From: Raineyella fluvialis
Lineage (GTDB): Bacteria > Actinomycetota > Actinomycetes > Propionibacteriales > Propionibacteriaceae
Length of the DNA stretch: 64,000 nt
Direction: 5' to 3'
NCBI RefSeq assembly: GCF_009646095.1
Contig: NZ_CP045725.1
Location: 1,364,001 to 1,428,000, forward strand
Below, piece after piece: positions 9,078 to 18,089 of this stretch. Position 1 is the stretch's first letter. The number at the start of each line of letters is the position of its first letter. The notes below the pieces were generated by a model that saw nothing but the letters and a program-made list of their open reading frames with translations, did no database searches and was not told the DNA's origin. A program made the position numbers and the translations under genes.

Positions 9078-10258
9078 GTGGACCCGATCCAGAACCCGTA
9101 CGCCCCCGGGGCCGGCCAGCGACCGCCCGCCCTGACCGGCCGGGACGACGAGTTGGCGGCCTTCGACGTCGTCCTCGCCCGGGTGGCGAAGGGGCGGCCC
9201 GAGCGCTCGATGGTGCTCACCGGCCTGCGCGGTGTCGGCAAGACCGTGCTGCTCAACACGTTGCGTTCCTCGGCGGTCCGCGCCGGCTGGGGCACGGGCA
9301 AGCTCGAGGCACGGCCCGGCCAGTCGCTGCGCCGCCCACTGGGTGCCGCGCTGCACATGGCCGTCCGGGAACTGGGCCACCCGTCCCAGACGGAAACCGT
9401 CCTCGGCACCGTACGGTCGTTCGTCGAGGCCGACGCCAAGCCGGGGACGAAGCTGCGGGACCGCTGGAACCCTGGCATCGCGGTCCCCCGACCCGTGGGC
9501 GCGCCGACTCCGGCGACATCGAGATCGACCTGGTCGAGATGCTCACCGACCTGGGCGGCCTGGCCCTGGACGTCGGGGCAGGCGTCGCGCTCTACATCGA
9601 CGAGATGCAGGACCTCGAGCCGGAGGACGTCTCGGCGGTGTGCGCGGCCTGCCACGAACTCAGCCAGCAGGGGCTGCCGGTGATCGTCGTCGGTGCCGGG
9701 CTGCCGCACCTGCCGGCGGTGCTGTCGGCCTCGAAGTCGTACTCCGAGCGGCTCTTCCGCTACGTCCGGATCGACCGGCTGTCCCGGGAGGCCGCCGATG
9801 CCGCCCTCGCCGAGCCGGCCGGGGACGAGGGCGCCGCCTACGATCCGGAGGCCCTGGCGGCGCTCTACCGCTCCACCGGCGGCTACCCCTACTTCATCCA
9901 GGCGTACGGGAAGGCGGTCTGGGATGCGGCGACCGCCTCGCCGATCAGCGCCGAGGACGTCGCCGTCGCCGTCCCCCAGGCCGAATCCGAGCTCGCCGTC
10001 GGATTCTTCGGGTCCCGCTACGAACGCGCCACCCCGGCCGAGCGCGAGTACCTCCGGGCGATGGCCGAGGTCGGCGGGGAGGACCCGGTCGGCACCGCCG
10101 AGGTCGCCGCCCACCTCGACCGCAAGCCCCAGAGCCTTTCTCCGGCCCGGGACTCGTTGATGAAGAAGGGTCTCGTCTACTCCGGCGAGCGGGGCAAGGT
10201 GCAGTTCACCGTGCCGCACTTCGGCCGGTACCTGCGCGGCACACCCGCCGCGGAGTAG
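9078..10258 (+). CDS. Orc1/Cdc6-like AAA ATPase (internal frame break)
   Basis: An ATP-binding protein of about 393 residues. Walker A is GLRGVGKT near residue 55 and Walker B is ALYIDEMQD. A winged-helix-like C-terminus (AEREYLRAMAEVGG, TAEVAAHLDRKPQSLSPARDSLMKKGLV, QFTVPHFGRYLR) resembles the AAA+wHTH ATPases of the Orc/Cdc6-like or STAND-related group. The frame breaks at the C run at 9485-9489; one extra C gives VPPTRGRADSGDIEIDLVEML. The GTG at 9078 starts just after the divergent thiM promoter. The substrate is unknown. Confidence 0.7.
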
Positions 10259-10272
10259 GGCATCCGGCCGTA

Positions 10273-10289
10273 CCGGGCGCGCCGCCCGG
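10273..10289 (+). terminator. Short GC hairpin before sbcD
   Basis: CCGGGCG (10273-10279) pairs with CGCCCGG (10283-10289) around a 3-base loop, without a T run. It sits between the AAA ATPase stop and sbcD and may be a weak terminator. Confidence 0.3.
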
Positions 10290-10321
10290 GAAATGTCAGA
10301 GGCCGGTCCTAGCGTTCTGGC

Positions 10322-11479
10322 ATGCGCATCCTGCACACCGCTGACTGGCACCTCGGGCGGACGCTGCACGGCGAGAGCCTGCAGTCCGCCCAGGAGGCGT
10401 TCGCCGACCACCTCGTCGAGGTGGTGGAGGCCGAGCGGATCGACGCCGTCCTCGTCGCGGGGGACGTCTACGACCGGGCCATCCCGCCGGTCGAGGCCGT
10501 CGAGCTGCTCGGTGACACCCTGGCACGGCTGACCGCGCGGACCCGGGTGGTGCTGACGTCCGGCAACCACGACTCGGCGATCCGGCTCGGCTTCGGGTCG
10601 GGGATGTATCGCGACCGGTTGAGCGTCCGCACCCGCGTGGCGGAGGTCGGTGCGCCGGTCACCGTGCCCGACGCGGACGGCCATGACGGCCTGGTGGTCT
10701 ACCCGGTGCCTTACCTCGACCCGGACGGCACCCGCCAGGAGCTGGGCGCCGTCGACCGTACCCACGCGGCGGTCGTCGGGGCGGCGATGGGACGGATCGC
10801 CGAGGACCGCGCCCGGTTCGATCCGGCGGTGCCGGTGGTCGTGCTAGCCCACGAGTTCGTCGGGACGGGGGAGACCTCGGACTCCGAGCGCGACATTCGC
10901 GTCGGCGGGATCGACTCGGTGCCGTCGGCGGTGTTCCGCGACGTCGACCCGTCCTACGTCGCGCTCGGCCACCTGCACCGTGCCCAGCGCACCGGCGACC
11001 CCGAGCGCGACCCGCTGATCCGCTACGCCGGCTCCCCGCTGGCCTTCTCGTTCTCCGAGGCCGACCACGTGAAGTCCAGCGTGGTCGTCGACTTCGACGG
11101 GATGGTGCCGGCGGTGCGGACGATCGCCACGCCGGTGCCGCGCCGCCTGGTGCGGGTCCGCGGCACGCTGGCGGAGTTGGAGTCGTCCGCCTGGGACGGC
11201 GACCGCGACGCCTGGGCCGAGGTCGTCGTCACCGACCCGGTGCGTACGCCCGACATGATGGCCCGGGCCCGGGCCTGTTTCCCGCACCTGCTGACCTTCG
11301 CCCACCTGCCCGCCGACCGGGTCACGGACGGCCCCTCGCGGGTGACCGCTGCGGTGGATCCCCTCGAGGTGCTCACCGAGTTCGTCGCGGACGCCGGCGG
11401 CCGGGACGCCACCGAGGACGAGGAGCAGGTCCTCCGCGAGACGTACGAAGAGGTCCAGAAGGCGATGGCGGTCGCCTGA
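10322..11479 (+). CDS. sbcD: Exonuclease SbcCD subunit D (nuclease)
   Basis: A 385-residue Mre11-type phosphoesterase with the five metal-site motifs in order: TADWHLGR (residues 7-14), VAGDVYDRA, TSGNHDSAIRLG, LAHEFVGTGETSDSE and ALGHLHRAQ. With SbcC it forms the nuclease complex that cuts DNA hairpins and protein-blocked ends. It is an actinobacterial-length SbcD. The stop overlaps the sbcC start by one base (TGATG), so the subunits are translationally coupled. Confidence 0.96.
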   Translation: MRILHTADWHLGRTLHGESLQSAQEAFADHLVEVVEAERIDAVLVAGDVYDRAIPPVEAVELLGDTLARLTARTRVVLTSGNHDSAIRLGFGSGMYRDRLSVRTRVAEVGAPVTVPDADGHDGLVVYPVPYLDPDGTRQELGAVDRTHAAVVGAAMGRIAEDRARFDPAVPVVVLAHEFVGTGETSDSERDIRVGGIDSVPSAVFRDVDPSYVALGHLHRAQRTGDPERDPLIRYAGSPLAFSFSEADHVKSSVVVDFDGMVPAVRTIATPVPRRLVRVRGTLAELESSAWDGDRDAWAEVVVTDPVRTPDMMARARACFPHLLTFAHLPADRVTDGPSRVTAAVDPLEVLTEFVADAGGRDATEDEEQVLRETYEEVQKAMAVA

Positions 11480-14400
11480 TGCAACTCCACCGGCTGACGT
11501 TGCGCGGCATCGGTCCCTTCCCGGACGAGTGTGTGATCGATCTCGACGCCCTGGGGGTCGGGGGGCTGTTCCTGATCGAGGGGCCGACGGGGTCGGGCAA
11601 GTCGACGCTGCTCGATGCGATCACCTTCGCCCTCTACGGCAGCCTGGCCAATCCCGAGGCGAGTGACGAGCGGCTGCACTCCGCCCACGCGGGGCCGGAG
11701 GTGGAGCCGTACGTCGACCTGGTCTTCTCCACCGCGGCCGGCGACTACCGGATCTGGCGCCAGCCGCGTTACGAACGCCCGAAGCAGCGCGGCACCGGCA
11801 CCACCACCCAGAACCAGCAGGTCCGGCTGTGGCGGCTGAGCCCGGGCGACCTCGAGGCGGTCCTGGCCGGCGGTCAGGCGGGGCGGCTGCTCTCCACCCG
11901 GGCCCAGGAGGTCGGCGCCGAGATCCCCGCGCTGACCGGACTGACCCGCGACCAGTTCACCCAGACCGTCCTGCTGCCCCAGGGCAAGTTCGCGACCTTC
12001 CTGCGGGCCCGGCCCGACGATCGGCGAGCGGTGCTGCAGCAGGTGTTCGGCACCGATGTGTACGACCGGGTGCAGAAGCGACTGATCGAGGGTGCCCGCG
12101 ACCTGCGCAGGTCGCTCGACCGGGTCCGCCAGGACATCGGCAAGGCGGTTGCCGTCTACGGCAGCACGGTCAGCGCCGAGCCGCAGATCGTTGCCGCTCT
12201 GGAGGTGGCCGCCGTCGAGGGGCGCCCTGAGCTTGCCGCGACCCTGGACGCCGACGCCGCCCGGTTCTCCGCCGAGGTGGCCCGTACGACCGCCGTGGTG
12301 CGGGCCGCCGAGGCGGAGGAGACGAAGGCCCGCAGCGGCCTGGAACGTGCCGAGAAACTCGCTGAGGCCCTGCGACGCCGGGCCGACCTGCTGGCCAGGG
12401 ACGCCGACCTCACCGCTCGCGCCGACGCCGTCGCCGCCCTCCGTGAACGGCTCGCCCTGTCCCGGGCGGCCGCCGCGGTCGTCCCGCTCGTCGTCCCGGC
12501 GGAACGGTCCCGCGCCGCCCTCGCCGACGCCCTGGCCACGGCCGAGCGGGTCGCGGTGAGGGTGGAGGGTGGCGTCGGCACGGACGAGGAACTGCTCCGG
12601 GGCGCCGATGAGGACGAGGCCACGTCCGCCGACTGCAGCCGAGCCGTCGGCGAACTGGAGGTCTGGGCCAGGACCGAGGCCGGCCTGCCGGCCCGCCGTG
12701 AGGACCTGGCCAACCGACGACGGGCACTCGACGAACAACAGCAGCGGTTGGCCGGTCAGCGGGACGAACTCGACGCCCGTCCTGCCGACGACCGGGAGCT
12801 GGAGGAGACCCTCGCCCGGCTACGTCAGGACGCCGGCGACGCCGAGGCGGCGGCCGCCGACACCCGCCGGGCCCGGGTTGCCCGCGAAGCCGCGGCGGAG
12901 GCCCAGCTCCTCGAGGGAAAGGTCGAGGAGGCCGCCCGGCAGGCCCGCCTCCTCCTCGACGTCCAGCGTGCGGCGGGGGAGAGGGCCCTCCAGCGCCAGC
13001 TCGACCGCTTCGCCGGCATGGCCGGCGAGATGGCCGCCGAGCTGCGTGCCGATGAACCCTGCCTCGTCTGCGGGTCGACCACCCACCCCGCCCCCGCGGC
13101 ACTGGAGGCCACGCATGTCTCCGCCGAGGACGTCCGGGCCGCCGAGGAGGACCGCGACCGGGCGGTTGCGGCGGTGAACGCCCACCAGCAGGCCGTCACC
13201 GGCCTCACCTCAAGGCTCGCGGCGCGTCGGGCGGAGGCCGGGGGGCTCGACCTGACCGCCGCGACCGAGGCGCTGCGCGTTGCGGAGCAGCACGAGCGGC
13301 AGGTCAGGGCCCGGCTCGCCGACCTCACGGCCCGGGAAACAGCCCTGCGGAAGTTCCGGGAGCGCACCGAGCAGCTCACCGCGGCCGTGACCCGCGACGA
13401 ACTCGCCCAGGACCGCGCGGAGCAGTCCTGGGCACGCGAAAGGGACACCGTCGACGCCGACACGGCTCGCTGCGCCGAGCTACGGGGCGACCAGGCGTCC
13501 GTCGAGGTGCGGGTCCAGACCCTCCGGACGCTCGCCCGCGCCGCCCAGCAGCGGGCCACCGCCGCCCGTGCTGTCATCCGGGCCCGCGCCGAGGAGCGGG
13601 ACGCTCGGACCCGCCTGGAGGATGCCCTCGCGGAGTCACCGTTCCGCGACCCGCCAGCGGCGCGAGCCGCCCGCCTCGACCGGGAGGCGGAGGAGCGGGC
13701 CGACGCCCAGGTCCGGGCGTACGACAAGGAGCGGGACACCGTCGACGCGGGACTGGCCGAGCTCGCCGGGCTCACCGGCGACGAGGACCCGCGGCTGGAC
13801 GAGTGCCGCCTGGCCGACCAGGAGGCCCGGCTCGCCGCCCGGGCTGCCACGTCGGCGGCGGACGCCGCCGCGACACTGGCCGCCGATGTGGCCCGCGCCC
13901 GGGCCGGCATCGAGGAGGCAAGGGCGGCGTACGCCCGGGAGGCGGCCCAGGGCGCGGCCCTGTTGCGGGTCTCCGACCTTGCCCAGGCCGGGTCGCAGTC
14001 ACGGATCCGGACCGAACTGGCCACGTGGGTGCTGGTCCGACGCTTCGAGGAGGTCATCGCCGCCGCGAACGACCGGCTGCAGGTGATGTCCGACGGCCGC
14101 TACCTGCTCGAACGGGTCGACGACGAGGCCGGACAGCGCTCGACCAAGCTCGGCCTGGGCCTGCAGGTCGTCGACCAGCTCACCGACCGGCCGCGCTCGC
14201 CGGGTACCCTCTCCGGTGGCGAGACGTTCTACGTCTCGCTCGCCCTCGCCCTGGGCCTGGCCGACATCGTCCGGGCGGAAGCGGGCGGCGTGGACCTCGA
14301 CACGCTGTTCATCGACGAGGGCTTCGGCTCCCTCGACCCGTCCGCCTTGGAGAACGTGATGATCGTCCTCGACGGGCTGCGCGCCGGGGGACGTACGGTC

Positions 14401-14502
14401 GGAGTCATCAGTCACGTCGCGGACATGAAGGACCGCATCCCCGAGCGGATCAGCGTCCGACGGCGTGCCGACGGGTCCTCCACCCTCGCGGTCACGGCCT
14501 GA
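11479..14502 (+). CDS. sbcC: Exonuclease SbcCD subunit C (SMC-like ATPase)
   Basis: A 1007-residue Rad50-like protein. Walker A is GPTGSGKST near residue 35. Long Arg/Glu/Ala-rich coiled coils follow, with a zinc-hook CLVC in the middle (DEPCLVCGSTTHPAP). The C-terminal ATPase lobe carries the ABC signature LSGGETFYVSLALALGLAD and Walker B DTLFIDEGFGSLDP. It tethers DNA ends and powers the SbcD nuclease. It is directly coupled to sbcD and has the normal length and domain order. Confidence 0.96.
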   Translation: MQLHRLTLRGIGPFPDECVIDLDALGVGGLFLIEGPTGSGKSTLLDAITFALYGSLANPEASDERLHSAHAGPEVEPYVDLVFSTAAGDYRIWRQPRYERPKQRGTGTTTQNQQVRLWRLSPGDLEAVLAGGQAGRLLSTRAQEVGAEIPALTGLTRDQFTQTVLLPQGKFATFLRARPDDRRAVLQQVFGTDVYDRVQKRLIEGARDLRRSLDRVRQDIGKAVAVYGSTVSAEPQIVAALEVAAVEGRPELAATLDADAARFSAEVARTTAVVRAAEAEETKARSGLERAEKLAEALRRRADLLARDADLTARADAVAALRERLALSRAAAAVVPLVVPAERSRAALADALATAERVAVRVEGGVGTDEELLRGADEDEATSADCSRAVGELEVWARTEAGLPARREDLANRRRALDEQQQRLAGQRDELDARPADDRELEETLARLRQDAGDAEAAAADTRRARVAREAAAEAQLLEGKVEEAARQARLLLDVQRAAGERALQRQLDRFAGMAGEMAAELRADEPCLVCGSTTHPAPAALEATHVSAEDVRAAEEDRDRAVAAVNAHQQAVTGLTSRLAARRAEAGGLDLTAATEALRVAEQHERQVRARLADLTARETALRKFRERTEQLTAAVTRDELAQDRAEQSWARERDTVDADTARCAELRGDQASVEVRVQTLRTLARAAQQRATAARAVIRARAEERDARTRLEDALAESPFRDPPAARAARLDREAEERADAQVRAYDKERDTVDAGLAELAGLTGDEDPRLDECRLADQEARLAARAATSAADAAATLAADVARARAGIEEARAAYAREAAQGAALLRVSDLAQAGSQSRIRTELATWVLVRRFEEVIAAANDRLQVMSDGRYLLERVDDEAGQRSTKLGLGLQVVDQLTDRPRSPGTLSGGETFYVSLALALGLADIVRAEAGGVDLDTLFIDEGFGSLDPSALENVMIVLDGLRAGGRTVGVISHVADMKDRIPERISVRRRADGSSTLAVTA

Positions 14503-14525
14503 GCCATGCTGCCTAGGATCATCCG

Positions 14526-16454
14526 GTGAGCACCACGACAGCCCCCGCGCGCCTCGTCGACCCGGTCGACGCCGTCCCCCCGCTCCCCAAACTGACGGTC
14601 CTGGGCGTCCAGCATGTGCTGGCCTTCTACGCCGGGGCCGTCATCGTCCCGCTCGTCATCTCGCAGGGCCTCGGGCTCTCCCGGCAGGACACCATCCACC
14701 TGATCAACGCCGACCTCCTCACCTGCGGCATCGCGTCGATCATCCAGTCGGCCGGGTTGGGCAAGCGCATCGGCGTCCGCCTCCCGCTGCTCCAGGGCGT
14801 GACCTTCACCGCCGTCTCGCCGATCATCGCCATCGGCCTGGCGTCCGGGGGCGGCACCCACGGCCTCGCCGCGGTCTACGGGTCGATCATCATCGCCGGC
14901 CTGGTGACGTTCTTCGGCGCGCCGTGGTTCGCCAAGCTGCTGAAGTTCTTCCCGCCGGTCGTCACCGGCACCCTGCTGACCGTAATGGGTACGACGCTGA
15001 TCGGTGTCGCCGCCGGCGACATCGTCCGCTGGGGACAGACCGACAAGGCGCTGATGGTGCCGGGCCTGGTCTACGCCTTCGGCACCCTCGCGGTGATCGT
15101 CCTCGTCCAACGGGTCTTCAAGGGCTTCATGGCCACCATCTCGGTGCTCATCGGCCTGATGCTCGGCACAGCCGTCGCGGCCGCCCTCGGGCACACCGAC
15201 TTCTCCGGGGTGACCACCGCCGCGCCGATCGGACTCACCGCTCCCTTCTTCTTCGGCTGGCCGGCCTTCTCCCTCACCGGGGTCATCTCGATGATCATCG
15301 TGATGGCCATCACCGCGGTCGAGACGACGGGCGACGTGTTCGCCACCGGAGAGGTCGTCGGCAAGCGGATCACCCCGCACCACATCGCCTCGGCGCTGCG
15401 CGCGGACGGCCTGTCCACGACGCTGGGCGGCATCCTCAACTCCTTCCCGTACACCTGCTTCGCGCAGAACGTCGGCCTGGTCCGGCTCACCCGGGTGAAG
15501 TCGCGGTGGGTCGTCACCGCCGCGGGGGTGATCATGATCGTGCTCGGGCTGTTGCCGAAGGCCGGCGCGATCGTCGCGGCCATCCCGGCCCCGGTGCTCG
15601 GCGGCGCCTCGCTGGCGATGTTCGCCAATGTCGCCGTCGTCGGCATCCAGACCCTGGGCAAGGTCGACATGCACGACAACCGCAACGCGGTGATCGTCTC
15701 CACCGCCATCGGCCTGGCCATGCTGGTGACCCTGCAACCGACGATCGCCGCCGCGGTGCCGTCCTGGCTGCAGATCATCTTCGGCTCCGGCGTCACCCTC
15801 GGCTCGATCGTCGCGATCCTGCTCAACCTGCTGTTCTTCCACGTCGGGCGGCGTAGGGGGCCCGACGTCGCGGTCTCCCACGGCAAGCCGGTGCGCCTCG
15901 ACGAGGTCAACGCCATGTCGAAGGACGAGTTCGTCGCGGCTTTCGGCGGCCTCTTCCCGGTCACCTGGCCGGTCGCCCGGGCCTGGGAGGACCGTCCGTT
16001 CGCCAGCACCGAGGAGCTGCGCGAGGCCTTCCAGCAGGTCGTCCTGTCCTCGTCGGCCGACGAACAGCGCGCCCTGGTCGACAGCTACTACGACATCTCC
16101 GAACTCGTCCTCACCGATCCGGCGACCGCGACCGAGGACGTCGCGGCCCTGCAGGAGACCGGCTCGCTGGCCATCGACCGGCTCGACGACCGGGATCGTA
16201 CGGAGATCGCGGCCCTCAGCCCGGCCTACCGGGACAAGCACGGCATGCCCTGGGTCGTCTCGCTGGCCAACCTGGCCAGCCGTGACCAGCTCGTCGGGGA
16301 CGGGTGGCACCGGGTGGCCAGTTCTCCCTCGCGGGAGTTGGTCACCGCGATCACCGAAGTCGGCCACATCGCCGACGCCCGGTTCGACGCCCTGGTGGCG
16401 GACGCCAACCCGATCCGCTCGGCCTGGGCACGCAAATTCGAGCAGTTGAGCTGA
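14526..16454 (+). CDS. NCS2 purine permease fused to an OHCU-decarboxylase-like domain
   Basis: A 642-residue fusion. Residues about 20-450 are a nucleobase:cation symporter-2 (xanthine/urate/uracil) permease with QGVTFTAVSPIIAIG, AVETTGDVFATGEV and the signature region QNVGLVRLTRVKSRWV. Residues about 460-642 resemble OHCU decarboxylase (UraD), the last enzyme of urate-to-allantoin conversion: LDEVNAMSKDEFVAAFGGLF, RPFASTEELREAF, ALSPAYRDKHGMPWVV, and a helix ending ITEVGHIADARFDAL. The HPDL motif that carries the catalytic His is replaced by YYDI (residues 521-524), so the domain may be inactive and could sense or bind a ureide. The GTG at 14526 is used. The fusion has no frame anomaly. Confidence 0.82.
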   Translation: MSTTTAPARLVDPVDAVPPLPKLTVLGVQHVLAFYAGAVIVPLVISQGLGLSRQDTIHLINADLLTCGIASIIQSAGLGKRIGVRLPLLQGVTFTAVSPIIAIGLASGGGTHGLAAVYGSIIIAGLVTFFGAPWFAKLLKFFPPVVTGTLLTVMGTTLIGVAAGDIVRWGQTDKALMVPGLVYAFGTLAVIVLVQRVFKGFMATISVLIGLMLGTAVAAALGHTDFSGVTTAAPIGLTAPFFFGWPAFSLTGVISMIIVMAITAVETTGDVFATGEVVGKRITPHHIASALRADGLSTTLGGILNSFPYTCFAQNVGLVRLTRVKSRWVVTAAGVIMIVLGLLPKAGAIVAAIPAPVLGGASLAMFANVAVVGIQTLGKVDMHDNRNAVIVSTAIGLAMLVTLQPTIAAAVPSWLQIIFGSGVTLGSIVAILLNLLFFHVGRRRGPDVAVSHGKPVRLDEVNAMSKDEFVAAFGGLFPVTWPVARAWEDRPFASTEELREAFQQVVLSSSADEQRALVDSYYDISELVLTDPATATEDVAALQETGSLAIDRLDDRDRTEIAALSPAYRDKHGMPWVVSLANLASRDQLVGDGWHRVASSPSRELVTAITEVGHIADARFDALVADANPIRSAWARKFEQLS

Positions 16455-16471
16455 CACAGACCAGGAGGACG

Positions 16472-17389
16472 ATGATGCGGTTCGCGGTGATCGGGGCGGG
16501 AGGCCTCGGGGGTTTCTTCGGTGGTCTGCTCGCCAACGGCGGGCACGAGGTCCACTTCGTGGTCCGGGGTCGTACGTTGGCGGCCCTCCTCGACACCGGG
16601 TTGAGTATCACCGGCGGGTTCCGGGCCCACCTCGACCGGGTCGAGGCGACCGACGATGCGCGCACGATCGGGCACGTCGACGTCGTACTGGTCACGGTGA
16701 AGGCCGGCCAATTACCCGACATCGCCACGCAGTTGCCGCCGCTGGTGGGACCGCAGACCATCGTGCTGACCATGCAGAACGGCGTCGAGGCGCCCGACAC
16801 CGTCGCCGAGGTCGTCGGGCGCGAGCACGTCGTGCCCTGTGTCGTGCGGATCTTCACCCAACTGGAAGAGCCGGGCCGGATCAGCCACCACGGCGGCGCC
16901 GGGTCGGTCACCTTCGGAGCCTGGGACAACGTCGAGACCCCACTGATCGAGGCCACCCGGGCCGCCTTCGAGGGCGTCGGGATCTCCGCCCCCGAACCGC
17001 CCGACATCTGGGTCGACCTGTGGACCAAGGCGATGTTCATCATCCCGACCGGCGCCCTCGGAACGCTGAGCGGCCAGCCGATGGGTGAGGTGCGCACCGC
17101 CCTGCGCGACGAGTTGAGCGCCTGCATCGCCGAGATCGAGGCGATCGCCAGGGCCCGCGGTGTCCGGCTGCCACCCGACGCGGTGGAACGTACGCTCGCC
17201 TTCGTCGACGAGCAGCCCGCCGATGCCACCACCTCCCTGCAACGCGACCTGATGCACGGGCGGGCATCCGAACTGGACAGCCAGGCGGGCGCCGTGGTCC
17301 GGCTGGGCCGGCAGGTGGGCGTCCCCACCCCACGGCACGACCTGATGTACGCGGTGCTGTCGCTGCGGGAGCGCGCGGCCCGGGGCTGA
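16472..17389 (+). CDS. 2-dehydropantoate 2-reductase family protein
   Basis: A 305-residue ApbA/PanE-type oxidoreductase. It has an N-terminal Rossmann motif (FAVIGAGGLGGFFGGLLA), the NADPH-loop VVRGRTLAAL, VTVKAGQLPD, TMQNGVEAPD, and a C-terminal domain with WTKAMFIIPTGALGTL and a late ELDSQAGAVVRLGRQVGVPTP segment. It would reduce ketopantoate or a related 2-keto acid with NADPH. The ATG at 16472 is preceded by AGGAGG. It follows the purine permease with a short gap and may be co-transcribed. Many genomes carry several PanE paralogues, so a role in pantothenate synthesis is not assured. Confidence 0.8.
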   Translation: MMRFAVIGAGGLGGFFGGLLANGGHEVHFVVRGRTLAALLDTGLSITGGFRAHLDRVEATDDARTIGHVDVVLVTVKAGQLPDIATQLPPLVGPQTIVLTMQNGVEAPDTVAEVVGREHVVPCVVRIFTQLEEPGRISHHGGAGSVTFGAWDNVETPLIEATRAAFEGVGISAPEPPDIWVDLWTKAMFIIPTGALGTLSGQPMGEVRTALRDELSACIAEIEAIARARGVRLPPDAVERTLAFVDEQPADATTSLQRDLMHGRASELDSQAGAVVRLGRQVGVPTPRHDLMYAVLSLRERAARG

Positions 17390-17408
17390 GCCGGACATCA
17401 AACACCGG

Positions 17409-17446
17409 CTGTACCTGGAGGTATGGACGCTGTACCTAGAGGTATG
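17409..17446 (+). promoter_or_regulatory. Paired palindromic operator upstream of tetR-gap
   Basis: Two near-identical 17-base copies, CTGTACCTGGAGGTATG (17409-17425) and CTGTACCTAGAGGTATG (17430-17446), lie 21 bases apart, two helical turns. Each contains TACCT-N2-AGGTA, a perfect inverted repeat. They end 13 bases before the TetR start, so the TetR protein probably represses its own operon, including gap, from here. Confidence 0.65.
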
Positions 17447-17459
17447 TACACTCGAAGCC

Positions 17460-18089
17460 GTGGACTCCAGGGAACGCCTGATCGTCGCGATGAGCGATCT
17501 GATGTGGGAGAAGGGCTATGCCGCCACCAGCCCCCGTGAGGTCCGCGACCGCTCCGGCGTCGGCCAGGGCAGCATGTACCACCACTTCCCCAGCAAGCGC
17601 GAACTCGCGCTCGCGGCGCTGGAGCGCAACTGCCAGGACCTGCTGCCCGGCTCCATCGACCCACTCAGCGCCCCCGGTGATCCGCTCGAGAAGCTCGCCG
17701 GGCACATGTCCACGCCGCGCGATGCGCTCAAGGGCTGCAAGGTCGGCCGGATGACCCAGGACCCCCTGGTCGCCACCGATCCCGGGCTGCTCGCCCCCGT
17801 CACCGACGCCTTCGAGAAGGTGCACACCGCCCTGGTCGCCGTCATCCGGGAGGCGATCGACGCGGGCGAGCTCCCGGCAGCCCTGGATCCCGATCGGATC
17901 GCCTCGCTGTTGCAGGCCACCATCCAGGGCGGCTACGTCCTCGCCATCGCCCGTCAGGACCGGGCGCCCTACGACGAGGCCGTCGCCGGAGTCGTCGACC
18001 TGCTCCGCGCCGCCGCCCCGCCTCCCGCTGCCGCGCCCGCCTCGGCCCCCACTACTTCAACCCCAACCCACAGAAAGGTACGGCCATGA
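17460..18089 (+). CDS. TetR family transcriptional regulator
   Basis: A 209-residue regulator with an N-terminal TetR helix-turn-helix (LMWEKGYAATSPREVRDRSG, then GSMYHHFPSKRELALAALE). The C-terminal ligand domain resembles the LmrA/YxaF group (LKGCKVGRMTQDP, ALVAVIREAIDAGELP). The tail is Pro/Ala/Thr-rich and probably disordered. The GTG at 17460 follows the paired operator directly. The stop overlaps the gap start as ATGA, so regulator and GAPDH are one transcript, an unusual coupling. The inducer is unknown. Confidence 0.88.
   Translation: MDSRERLIVAMSDLMWEKGYAATSPREVRDRSGVGQGSMYHHFPSKRELALAALERNCQDLLPGSIDPLSAPGDPLEKLAGHMSTPRDALKGCKVGRMTQDPLVATDPGLLAPVTDAFEKVHTALVAVIREAIDAGELPAALDPDRIASLLQATIQGGYVLAIARQDRAPYDEAVAGVVDLLRAAAPPPAAAPASAPTTSTPTHRKVRP

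Noticed and set aside
14412-16457. A 681-codon minus-strand frame opposite the NCS2-UraD gene
   Set aside because: Low-complexity shadow; the plus-strand product has clear transporter and UraD-like motifs.
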